DNA from: VRUE01 sp963715625
Lineage (GTDB): Bacteria; Actinomycetota; Thermoleophilia; Solirubrobacterales; 70-9
DNA length: 64,000 nucleotides
NCBI GenBank assembly: GCA_963715625.1
Contig: OY970260.1
Span: 2,480,001-2,544,000 of the forward strand
Direction: 5' to 3'
The position numbers and the translations under genes are program-made. The notes beneath the pieces are model-generated. The model worked only from the letters and a program-made list of their open reading frames with translations, was not told the DNA's origin and ran no database searches. This document shows, piece after piece, positions 50,176-56,761 of the stretch; within the stretch, counting starts at the first letter, position 1; the number at the start of each line of letters is the position of its first letter.

Positions 50176-50928
50176 GAGCTCCCGGCGGTCGTCATTCTCT
50201 GCGGGGGTAGAGGCACGCGCTTGCGGGAGCGGACCGAGACTGTGCCGAAGGCGCTGGTGGAGATCGGGGGGCGGCCGATTCTCTGGCATGTGATCGGGAT
50301 CTACGCGGCGCAGGGGTTTGGGAGCTTTCTGCTCGCCACCGGTTACCTGGGGGAGATGGTCGAGGAGTTCGTGGCGGGAGAGGGCTGGCCAGATGGAGTC
50401 GAGGTCGCATGCGTGGATACGGGTGTCGACACGCCTACCGGAGGGCGGATCGCCCGCCTGGGAGAGAGGCTCGACGGCGAGACCTTCTGCGCGACCTATG
50501 CCGACGGCGTCGCCGACGTCGACCTCGACGCGCTGCTCGGGTTTCACCGGGAGCACGGTGCCCTGGCGACCGTGACCGTGGTCCAGCCGACGCTCCAGTG
50601 GGGGGTCGCGCAGCTTGCAGGCGACGGCCGGGTCGAGGGCTTCGTCGAGAAGCCGCGCAGCGAGCACTGGATCAACGGCGGCTTCTTCTGCTTCGAGCCG
50701 GGCGCGCTGGACTACCTGGACGATGACAGCGTCCTGGAGCGCGAGCCGCTCGAGCGTCTGGCTGCCGACGGCCAGCTGCGCGCCCACCGCCATGAGGGCT
50801 TCTGGGACTGCATGGACACCTACAAGGACGCGGTCGAGCTCAACGACCTCTGGGCCGCGGGCGACGCCCCCTGGCCGATCCTGGAGACGAGTCCGGCCGG
50901 CGCGACGAGCGGAGCAGCGCCCCAATGA
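50167..50928 (+). CDS. rfbF: Glucose-1-phosphate cytidylyltransferase-like nucleotidyltransferase
   Basis: Makes CDP-glucose (or another NDP-sugar) from sugar 1-phosphate and NTP. 253 residues: signature VVILCGGRGTRLRERTETVP with PKALVEIGGRPILWHVI, acidic metal site TYADGVADVDL, and the WINGGFFCFEPGALDYL, EREPLERLAADGQLRAHRHE and FWDCMDTYKD blocks characteristic of RfbF/DdhA. ATG 50167 lies inside the right arm of the C-family palindrome and has no clear ribosome site. Followed by a family A element and an epimerase/dehydratase gene that completes a CDP-sugar pathway. Confidence 0.85.
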   Translation: MGSELPAVVILCGGRGTRLRERTETVPKALVEIGGRPILWHVIGIYAAQGFGSFLLATGYLGEMVEEFVAGEGWPDGVEVACVDTGVDTPTGGRIARLGERLDGETFCATYADGVADVDLDALLGFHREHGALATVTVVQPTLQWGVAQLAGDGRVEGFVEKPRSEHWINGGFFCFEPGALDYLDDDSVLEREPLERLAADGQLRAHRHEGFWDCMDTYKDAVELNDLWAAGDAPWPILETSPAGATSGAAPQ

Positions 50929-50930
50929 CC

Positions 50931-50977
50931 TTCCGGTGCGCTTTATGCCACCCAGCAGCACATAAAGCGCACCGGAA
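50931..50977. repeat. Palindromic element, family A copy 3
   Basis: Perfect 17-bp arms, 50931-50947 (TTCCGGTGCGCTTTATG) and 50961-50977, loop 13 nt. It lies two bases after the rfbF stop and 15 bp before the next start, inside what looks like one operon. Confidence 0.9.
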
Positions 50978-50992
50978 CGGGGGTGGTGGGAG

Positions 50993-51982
50993 GTGAGCGG
51001 GCTTTCGCTGGTGACCGGGGCGCACGGGTTCGTCGCCTCGCACCTGGTCGGGGCGCTGCTCGGGCGCGGCGACGCGGTTCGGGTGCTCGACCGGCCCGAC
51101 CCGCGGGTCGCGGACATCGGCGGCCCTCGCCGCTCAGCGCTCGACCTGCTCGGCCTTCGCGACGCGGTGGAGCTGGCCGAGGGCGACCTGCGCGACGCCG
51201 AGGCCGTGAGCGCCGCCGTCGCCGGCTGCGACTCGGTCTTCCACCTGGCCGCGCAGACGATCGTCGGGGTCGCCCGAGAGTCGCCCGCCGAGACCTTCGA
51301 GGTCAACGTGCGCGGTGCCTGGAACGTCTTCGAGGCCTGCTGCGAGCATGACGTGGCGCGGGTCGTCTTCGCCTCCTCCGACAAGGCCTACGGCACCAGC
51401 CCCGAGCTTCCGTACAGGGAGGACTTTCCCCTGCGCGCCTCCTACCCGTATGACGCCAGCAAGGCCGCCGCGGACGTGATCGCGCGCAGCTACGCCCACG
51501 CCTACGGGGTGCCGCTCGCCGTCACCCGCTTCGCCAACATCTACGGCGGCGGCGACCTCAACTTCTCTCGCCTGATCCCGGAGACGACGATCGCCGTCCT
51601 CGGGGGCCGCCCGCCGCAGATCCGCTCCGACGGCAGCCCCGAACGCGACTTTCTCCATGTCGACGACGCGGTCGCCGCCTACCTCGCGATCGAGGAGGCC
51701 CTCGGCGGCGCGGGGGCGAGGGGGGAGGCCTTCAACGCCGGCGGCGAGCGGCCGCACGCGGTGCGCGAGGTGGTCGACCTGATCGCCGAGGTGGCGGGAA
51801 CCGGCGTCGAGCCCGAGTACCTGGGCAGCGGCACCCCCGACGGCGAGATCGACCGCCAGTACGTCGACTCGGCCAAGCTGCGGGAGGCGACCGGCTGGCG
51901 CCCGCGGGTCGAGCTCGCCGACGGCCTGGCCCGCACGCTTGGCTGGTATAGCAGGCACCCGGAGGCGCGCCCGACAAGGTAA
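50993..51982 (+). CDS. rfbG: NAD-dependent epimerase/dehydratase, probable CDP-glucose 4,6-dehydratase
   Basis: A 329-residue extended SDR: Rossmann motif VTGAHGFVASHLVGALLGRG, VFHLAAQTIVGVARESP (RfbG-type after HLAAQ), the active site SSDKAYG and YPYDASKAAADVIA (Y-x-x-x-K), and RFANIYGGGDLNFSRLIPET, a stretch strongly typical of CDP-glucose 4,6-dehydratase. With the upstream cytidylyltransferase it would yield CDP-4-keto-6-deoxyglucose for surface-sugar synthesis. GTG 50993 follows GGGAGG. The stop TAA overlaps the VapB operator. Confidence 0.85.
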   Translation: MSGLSLVTGAHGFVASHLVGALLGRGDAVRVLDRPDPRVADIGGPRRSALDLLGLRDAVELAEGDLRDAEAVSAAVAGCDSVFHLAAQTIVGVARESPAETFEVNVRGAWNVFEACCEHDVARVVFASSDKAYGTSPELPYREDFPLRASYPYDASKAAADVIARSYAHAYGVPLAVTRFANIYGGGDLNFSRLIPETTIAVLGGRPPQIRSDGSPERDFLHVDDAVAAYLAIEEALGGAGARGEAFNAGGERPHAVREVVDLIAEVAGTGVEPEYLGSGTPDGEIDRQYVDSAKLREATGWRPRVELADGLARTLGWYSRHPEARPTR

Positions 51983-52006
51983 GAGTAATACCGGTGCTAC
52001 TCTTAC
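51979..52006. promoter_or_regulatory. Probable VapBC operator/promoter palindrome
   Basis: Perfect 9-bp arms GTAAGAGTA (51979-51987) and TACTCTTAC (51998-52006) with a 10-nt spacer, ending three bases before the vapB ATG. Operators of this kind bind the antitoxin-toxin complex. No ribosome site fits between, so the transcript may be leaderless. Confidence 0.7.
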
Positions 52007-52009
52007 TTC

Positions 52010-52249
52010 ATGTCAAAGGTCACCAGCAAGGGCCAGGTCACGATCCCGAAGGAAATTCGGGACGATTTCGGCTTCCTGCCTGGGACCGAGGTCGAGTTCG
52101 TGCGCGAGGGCGACGGGATTCGCGTCCGTAAGCCCCCCGGTGGTCGCACTCGGGGCGATGAAATCGTCGAGCGCTTGAAAAAAGCCAGTGGCGGCGATAT
52201 CCCGCTGAGCACGGACGAGATAATGGCCCTGACCCGGGGAGAGAACTGA
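52010..52249 (+). CDS. vapB: AbrB/MazE-type antitoxin (VapB)
   Basis: A 79-residue swapped-hairpin antitoxin. The DNA-binding part is MSKVTSKGQVTIPKEIRDDF plus LPGTEVEFVREGDGIRVRKP (residues 1-45), the classic SpoVT/AbrB pattern; the C-terminal 30 residues should wrap the toxin. It neutralises the PIN RNase encoded 22 bp downstream and likely represses the operon through the palindrome at its start. Confidence 0.9.
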   Translation: MSKVTSKGQVTIPKEIRDDFGFLPGTEVEFVREGDGIRVRKPPGGRTRGDEIVERLKKASGGDIPLSTDEIMALTRGEN

Positions 52250-52271
52250 GGCCCCGAGGCCTTAACTGTTC

Positions 52272-52679
52272 GTGCCGGCTACTCTCGTCGATTCAAGCGT
52301 CCTGATAGATGTGCTTTCGGACGACCCCACCTGGGGAACATGGTCCAGCGGCGCTCTCAGCGAGGCGGGGGCAGGGGGTCCGCTGCTGATCAACGAGTTC
52401 ATCTACGCCGAGGTGTCCGCCCGCTACTCCCAAATCGAGGTGCTGGATCGCGAGTTGTCGGAGAAGGACTTTCAGCGCGAGCACACGCCGTGGCGGGCAG
52501 CGTTTCTCGCCGGCAAGGCGTTCCTCGACTACAAACGCCGCGGCGGCATGAAACGGTCGCCGCTTCCGGACTTCTTCATTGGGGCCCATGCGGCGGTGCG
52601 CGGTTTGCCTCTGCTGACCCGCGATCCGATCCGCTACCGCACCTATTTCCCGACCGTCGAGCTGATCGCGCCAGAGTGA
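52272..52679 (+). CDS. vapC: PIN-domain toxin (VapC)
   Basis: A 135-residue PIN-fold RNase. Acidic active-site residues: VDSSVLIDVL (Asp7), NEFIYAEVSARY (Glu), SPLPDFFIGAHAAV (Asp) and TRDPIRYRTYFP (Asp). The YRTYFP ending is typical of a VapC subgroup. It is expected to cut tRNA or rRNA when free of VapB. Start GTG 52272, 22 bp after vapB. Confidence 0.9.
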   Translation: MPATLVDSSVLIDVLSDDPTWGTWSSGALSEAGAGGPLLINEFIYAEVSARYSQIEVLDRELSEKDFQREHTPWRAAFLAGKAFLDYKRRGGMKRSPLPDFFIGAHAAVRGLPLLTRDPIRYRTYFPTVELIAPE

Positions 52680-52711
52680 CGACGGTTCGCCCAGGCTAGT
52701 CTGGCCGGACC

Positions 52712-53506
52712 ATGTGCGGGCGCTTCACGGTCACGACCAAGGACACGAAGTCGATCGCCGACCGCTTCCAGGTCGAGCTGGAGAAGGCGCTGGAGCGCAA
52801 CGCGGCCGGGGACGCGCCGCCGCCACGGGCGGAGCGGGTCAAGGAGGTCGAATCGGGGCTGGGGCGCTTCAACGTGGCGCCGACCCAGGAGGTGCTGACG
52901 GTGCGCTCCTCGCCCGACCCCGAGGAGGCGGCGCAGGGCGAGAGGGAGGCGCGGCTGATGCGCTGGGGCCTGGTCCCGCGCTGGGCCAAGGACCTCAAGG
53001 TCGGCTACCGGATGATCAACGCCAAGACCGAGAACTTGACCTCCAGCCGCGCCTACTCACCCCTGGTCGGCAAGTTCCGCCACCGCTGCCTGATCGTCGC
53101 CGACGGCTTCTACGAGTGGATGGTGGCCGAGGACCCCAAGCAGCCGCGTCAGCCCTGGCGCTTCACCGTCGACGGCGGAGAGCCGTTCGCCTTCGCCGGG
53201 ATCTGCACCCGCAAGGAGTGGGAGGACCCCGAGGACCGCGGCTTCGACGACGGCTGGCTCTACAGCTGCACGATCGTCACCACGACGCCGAACGAGGTCG
53301 TCGCCAAGGTGCACGACAGGATGCCGGCGATCCTGCCGAGCGCCGAGGCGGAGGCCGCCTGGCTGCGTCCCGACCTCGCGCTGGAGGACGCGGTCGCGAT
53401 GTGTGGGCCGCTCGACGCGGCGCGGATGCAGAGCGCCCCGGCCAACCCGATGCTGAACAAGGTCGGCAAAGGGATCGAGGGCCCGGAGCTGCTGGTCGCG
53501 CCCTGA
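52712..53506 (+). CDS. SRAP-domain protein (YedK/HMCES-like)
   Basis: Forms a DNA-protein crosslink at abasic sites in single-stranded DNA through its N-terminal cysteine. 264 residues: MCGRFTVT (Cys2 nucleophile after Met removal), RFNVAPTQEVLTV, MRWGLVPRWAKD, MINAKTENL (Asn/Glu of the site), IVADGFYEWM and HDRMPAIL (His). Alanine-rich insertion around residues 25-45. It stands alone after vapC. Confidence 0.94.
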   Translation: MCGRFTVTTKDTKSIADRFQVELEKALERNAAGDAPPPRAERVKEVESGLGRFNVAPTQEVLTVRSSPDPEEAAQGEREARLMRWGLVPRWAKDLKVGYRMINAKTENLTSSRAYSPLVGKFRHRCLIVADGFYEWMVAEDPKQPRQPWRFTVDGGEPFAFAGICTRKEWEDPEDRGFDDGWLYSCTIVTTTPNEVVAKVHDRMPAILPSAEAEAAWLRPDLALEDAVAMCGPLDAARMQSAPANPMLNKVGKGIEGPELLVAP

Positions 53507-53515
53507 GCGTGGCGC

Positions 53516-54226
53516 CTACCCGCCCAGGGTGCCTGCGGTGGCGACCGTCGCCGAGCCGGCCGCGCTCTCGATCGTGCAGGAGATGCGCGCCGCTGGCGTA
53601 ATGGTGGTGCGCCAGATCGAGACGAAGGGGAGGCTCAGCGCTTCCTTCGGCTGCCCGCTGGGGAAGCCCAGCTGCCAGGCCTGGCGCCCGATCCGGTAGG
53701 GCGCCCACTCGACGACTATCCCCGGCTCACTCGTGTAGCGGGAGCTGATCACGTCGCCGATTTCGACCGAGGCCAGTTCGGCGCTGTGCGAGCTGAACTC
53801 GATCAGCGAGGTGTCGTGGACTTCCTGTTCGGCGAGGTCTTCGCTGGAGCGCGGGTAGGAGGCGCGGCTGTCGTGGGTCTTGGCGACGATCGTCCGCTTC
53901 GGCACCGAGATGGTGCAGGTCAGCCGGCCGTGGCCGATCGCCGACCCGGCGTCGATCGTCAGCAGCGCCGAGGAGCGGAAGAGGGTGTACTCGCCGGCGT
54001 TCGGCTCGGTGGAGCGGATCTGTCCCTCGGAGAGCGTCATGCGCCCGCCTCCCGGGATCTCGACCGGCTTCGGGTCGGGCATGCGCGCTTCCTCGACCCA
54101 TTCCAGCGTCGCCGCGCCGAGCGGCTTGTCGGTGCTCAGCAGCGCTGCCGCGACCGTGGCCAGCAGCCCCACCGCGATCACGATCAGTGCGCCCCGCGGG
54201 GGTCGGTTCTGCCTCTCGTCCGCCAT
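53516..54226 (-). CDS. Membrane-anchored protein, unknown
   Basis: A 236-residue protein from ATG 54226 with a single N-terminal membrane anchor (GALIVIAVGLLATVAAALLS, residues 12-31) and an exported beta-rich domain (GGRMTLSEGQIRSTEPN, LTCTISVPKRTIVAKTHDSR, WAPYRIGRQAWQLGFPSGQP). One cysteine pair (LTCTIS and RISCTIE). I recognise no family. It converges with the SRAP gene and diverges from the alpha/beta-hydrolase gene. Confidence 0.6.
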   Translation of the reverse strand: MADERQNRPPRGALIVIAVGLLATVAAALLSTDKPLGAATLEWVEEARMPDPKPVEIPGGGRMTLSEGQIRSTEPNAGEYTLFRSSALLTIDAGSAIGHGRLTCTISVPKRTIVAKTHDSRASYPRSSEDLAEQEVHDTSLIEFSSHSAELASVEIGDVISSRYTSEPGIVVEWAPYRIGRQAWQLGFPSGQPKEALSLPFVSIWRTTITPAARISCTIESAAGSATVATAGTLGG

Positions 54227-54304
54227 CCGCCGCGACAGTATTGGAAGCGGGGGCGGATCGGCGGGCATCCCGTGCCGGGGAACCGCGATAGCTACGGTAC
54301 GTTC

Positions 54305-55228
54305 GTGGCCAAAAGCACGACGTCGTCTCAGCCGGCCGATGTGAGCTTCGAGACGGTGGAGCTGCACGGCCGCCGGGTCGGCTACCTGGGCGGAGGCGGC
54401 AGCGGCCCTGCCCTGCTGCTGATCCACGGCATGGCGGGGAGCTCGGAGAACTGGCGTTGCGTGATCGAGCCGCTCGCCCACCGCCACACCGTGATCGCCC
54501 CCGACCTGCCGGGCCACGGGTCCTCGGCGGGCGGCCGGGGCGACTACTCGCTGGGCAGCCTCGCCTCGGGCCTGCGCGACCTGCTCGTCGCCCTTGGCCA
54601 CGAGCGGGCCACCCTGGTCGGGCACTCCCTCGGCGGCGGCGTCGCGATGCAGTTCGCCTACCAGTTCCCGGAGATGGTCGAGCGGCTGGTGCTCGTCTCC
54701 AGCGGCGGCCTCGGCCCCGAGGTCAGCATGGTCCTGCGCGTGGCCGCCCTGCCGGGCGCCGACCTTTTCATCGCCGCGACGGCGGGCGTGGGGCAGAGGG
54801 CGGGTGGAGCCATCGGCCGCGGCCTCGCCGCCGTCGGCATGCGGCCCTCCCCGGACGTCGCCGAGGTCGCCCGCGGCTACGCCTCGCTGGCGGAGCCGCG
54901 CCGTCGCAAGGCCTTCCTGGAAACGCTTCGCTCCGTCGTCGGCACCGAGGGCCAGCGCGTCGCCGCAACGGACCGGCTCCACCTGGCGCAGGAGATGCCG
55001 GTCCTGATCGTCTGGGGAGCCCGTGACCCGATCATCCCCGTCCGCCACGGCGAGGACGCGCACCGGGCGCTGCCCGGCAGCCGACTGGAGGTCTTCGAGG
55101 ACACCGGACACCTGCCCCAGCTCGAGCAGCCGGGGCGCTTCATCGCCGTGCTCGAACGCTTCCTCGCGGAGACGGAGCCCGCCCGCTTCGACCAGGACCA
55201 GTGGCGTGCCCGGTTCAAGGCGAGCTGA
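54305..55228 (+). CDS. Alpha/beta-fold hydrolase
   Basis: A 307-residue hydrolase. Oxyanion region LLLIHGMAGSSENW, nucleophile elbow TLVGHSLGGGVAMQFA (Ser about residue 107), acid in VWGARDPIIPV and catalytic His in FEDTGHLPQLEQPGRF. Lid region between is Ala/Gly-rich. Esterase or C-C hydrolase function cannot be decided. Start GTG 54305. Confidence 0.88.
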   Translation: MAKSTTSSQPADVSFETVELHGRRVGYLGGGGSGPALLLIHGMAGSSENWRCVIEPLAHRHTVIAPDLPGHGSSAGGRGDYSLGSLASGLRDLLVALGHERATLVGHSLGGGVAMQFAYQFPEMVERLVLVSSGGLGPEVSMVLRVAALPGADLFIAATAGVGQRAGGAIGRGLAAVGMRPSPDVAEVARGYASLAEPRRRKAFLETLRSVVGTEGQRVAATDRLHLAQEMPVLIVWGARDPIIPVRHGEDAHRALPGSRLEVFEDTGHLPQLEQPGRFIAVLERFLAETEPARFDQDQWRARFKAS

Positions 55229-55250
55229 TCCCGGTCACACCACAACCGAA

Positions 55251-55324
55251 CGCGCCCGACAGGATTCGAACCTGTGGCCTCCGCCTCCGGAGGGCGGCGC
55301 TCTATCCAGCTGAGCTACGGGCGC
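55251..55324 (-). tRNA. tRNA-Arg (CCG)
   Basis: On the minus strand a 74-nt cloverleaf: acceptor GCGCCCG with CGGGCGC, D arm TAGCTCAGCTGGATAGAG, anticodon loop CTCCGGA giving CCG, T arm CACAGGTTCGAATCCTGTC with discriminator G. No CCA encoded. Confidence 0.95.
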
Positions 55325-55385
55325 TCACAGGCCAGTCTAGCTTCGCGTAGCCAGCGCTTTCCTTCGCGTAGGCTCGCAGGTCCCC

Positions 55386-56360
55386 ATGGACCTCTCGGCG
55401 ATCTTCCTCGGCACCGGCGGCTCGGTGCCCTCGGCGCGGCGCTCGACCGCGAGCGTGATGCTCGTCCGCGGCGGCAGGCGGATGATGTTCGACTGCGGGG
55501 AAGGGACGCAGCGCCAGCTGCAGCGATCGGTGGGGCTGACCCAGGTCGACGAGATCTTCCTCACCCACTTCCACGCCGATCACATCCTTGGCCTGCCGGG
55601 CCTGCTTAAGACCTATGACCTGACCGCCCGCGAGGAGCCGCTGACGATCTACGGCCCGCGCGGGCTGCACGACCTCTTCAAGACCCTGGGGCGGCTGATC
55701 GGGCGCACCGACTACGACCTCGAGCTGGTCGAAATGGACCCCGGCGACGCTGTGCCCCACGACGGCGCCAGGGTCGAGGCCTTCGCGGTCGAGCACAGCG
55801 TGCGGGCGAACGGATACGTCCTGATCGAGGAGGAGCGGCCGGGCCGCTTCGACCCCGAGGCCGCCAAGCGCCTCGGGGTCCGCGAAGGCCCCGCATTCGC
55901 CGTCCTGCAGCGCGGCGAGGAGGTCGAGGGCGAGGCGGGCGCCGTCCGCCCCGAGGACGTGATGGGGGAGCGGCGCCTGGGCCGCACGGTCGCGATCACC
56001 GGCGACACGGCCCCCTGCCACTCGACGGTCTCGGCCGCGGCCGACGCCGACCTCCTCGTCCACGACGCCAGCTTCTCCGAGGAGGAGGTCCAGCGCGCCG
56101 CCGACACCGGCCACTCGACCGTCGGCCAGGCCGCCGCCGTGGCCCGCGAGGCCCACGTGAAGATGCTCGCGCTGGTCCACATCTCCTCGCGCTACCACGT
56201 CGGCAAGGTCCTCGAGGAGGCCCGCGAGGTCTTCGAGCCGACCCTGGCCCCCCGCGACTTCGACGTCATCGAGATCCCCTTCCCAGAGCGCGGCGAGCCG
56301 CAGCTGGTGCCAAACGGGGCCCGCGAGCGCGCGGAGCAGGCTCAGGTGCCGGCGGACTGA
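55386..56360 (+). CDS. rnz: Ribonuclease Z
   Basis: Endonuclease that trims tRNA 3' trailers, needed where CCA is not encoded, as for all three tRNAs here. 324 residues: start MDLSAIFLGTGGSVPSARRS, phosphate-site CGEGTQRQLQRSVG, zinc motif THFHADHILGLPGLL, EHSVRANGYVLIEEERPG-type substrate region, TGDTAPC with LLVHDASFSEEE, and GHSTVGQAAAVA. It is next to tRNA-Arg. Confidence 0.95.
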   Translation: MDLSAIFLGTGGSVPSARRSTASVMLVRGGRRMMFDCGEGTQRQLQRSVGLTQVDEIFLTHFHADHILGLPGLLKTYDLTAREEPLTIYGPRGLHDLFKTLGRLIGRTDYDLELVEMDPGDAVPHDGARVEAFAVEHSVRANGYVLIEEERPGRFDPEAAKRLGVREGPAFAVLQRGEEVEGEAGAVRPEDVMGERRLGRTVAITGDTAPCHSTVSAAADADLLVHDASFSEEEVQRAADTGHSTVGQAAAVAREAHVKMLALVHISSRYHVGKVLEEAREVFEPTLAPRDFDVIEIPFPERGEPQLVPNGARERAEQAQVPAD

Positions 56361-56498
56361 ATTGCAGGACTCATTATTTGCCGTCTTTGCGCAGTCAACG
56401 CGCCATCGGCGCGGACCCAGGGGGTACGGTCCGCCGATGGTCCGGATCGATCACCCAAAGCCAGTCCGAAACTGTCCGCAGGGTCCCCTAGCATCGGG

Positions 56499-56753
56499 AT
56501 GACGATGGAGGCAGCCCACGCATCCGCAGCTCAGCTCGACGAGGAGAGCTTCAGGAAGATCGAGTTGACGATGCTCTACCTGGAGGAGGCGCGCTCCCGA
56601 GCCGAGCGTGCCGCGCAAGAGATGGCAGAGATCGGCGCCGAGCCACACCTCACCGAGGCCACCGAGCGGTTGCGCGACGACCTCGGTGAGCTGGCGCGCC
56701 ACTACAGGCACCGGACCTACTTCGCCGCCCCCAAGGCCCAAACGAGCTTCTAG
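56499..56753 (+). CDS. Small helical protein upstream of restriction-modification gene
   Basis: An 84-residue helical protein (KIELTMLYLEEARSRAERAA, QEMAEIGAEPHLTEATERLR) with no recognised family. It ends eight bases before the MmeI-type gene, so may be cotranscribed with it and could be a controller or accessory factor; the small size and position are the only arguments. Alternative ATG at 56505. Confidence 0.55.
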   Translation: MTMEAAHASAAQLDEESFRKIELTMLYLEEARSRAERAAQEMAEIGAEPHLTEATERLRDDLGELARHYRHRTYFAAPKAQTSF

Positions 56754-56761
56754 CGGAATCG

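Noticed and set aside
54230..55111. N-terminal extension of the membrane-anchored protein gene
   Set aside because: This part is antisense to the alpha/beta-hydrolase gene; the anchor helix begins right after ATG 54226.
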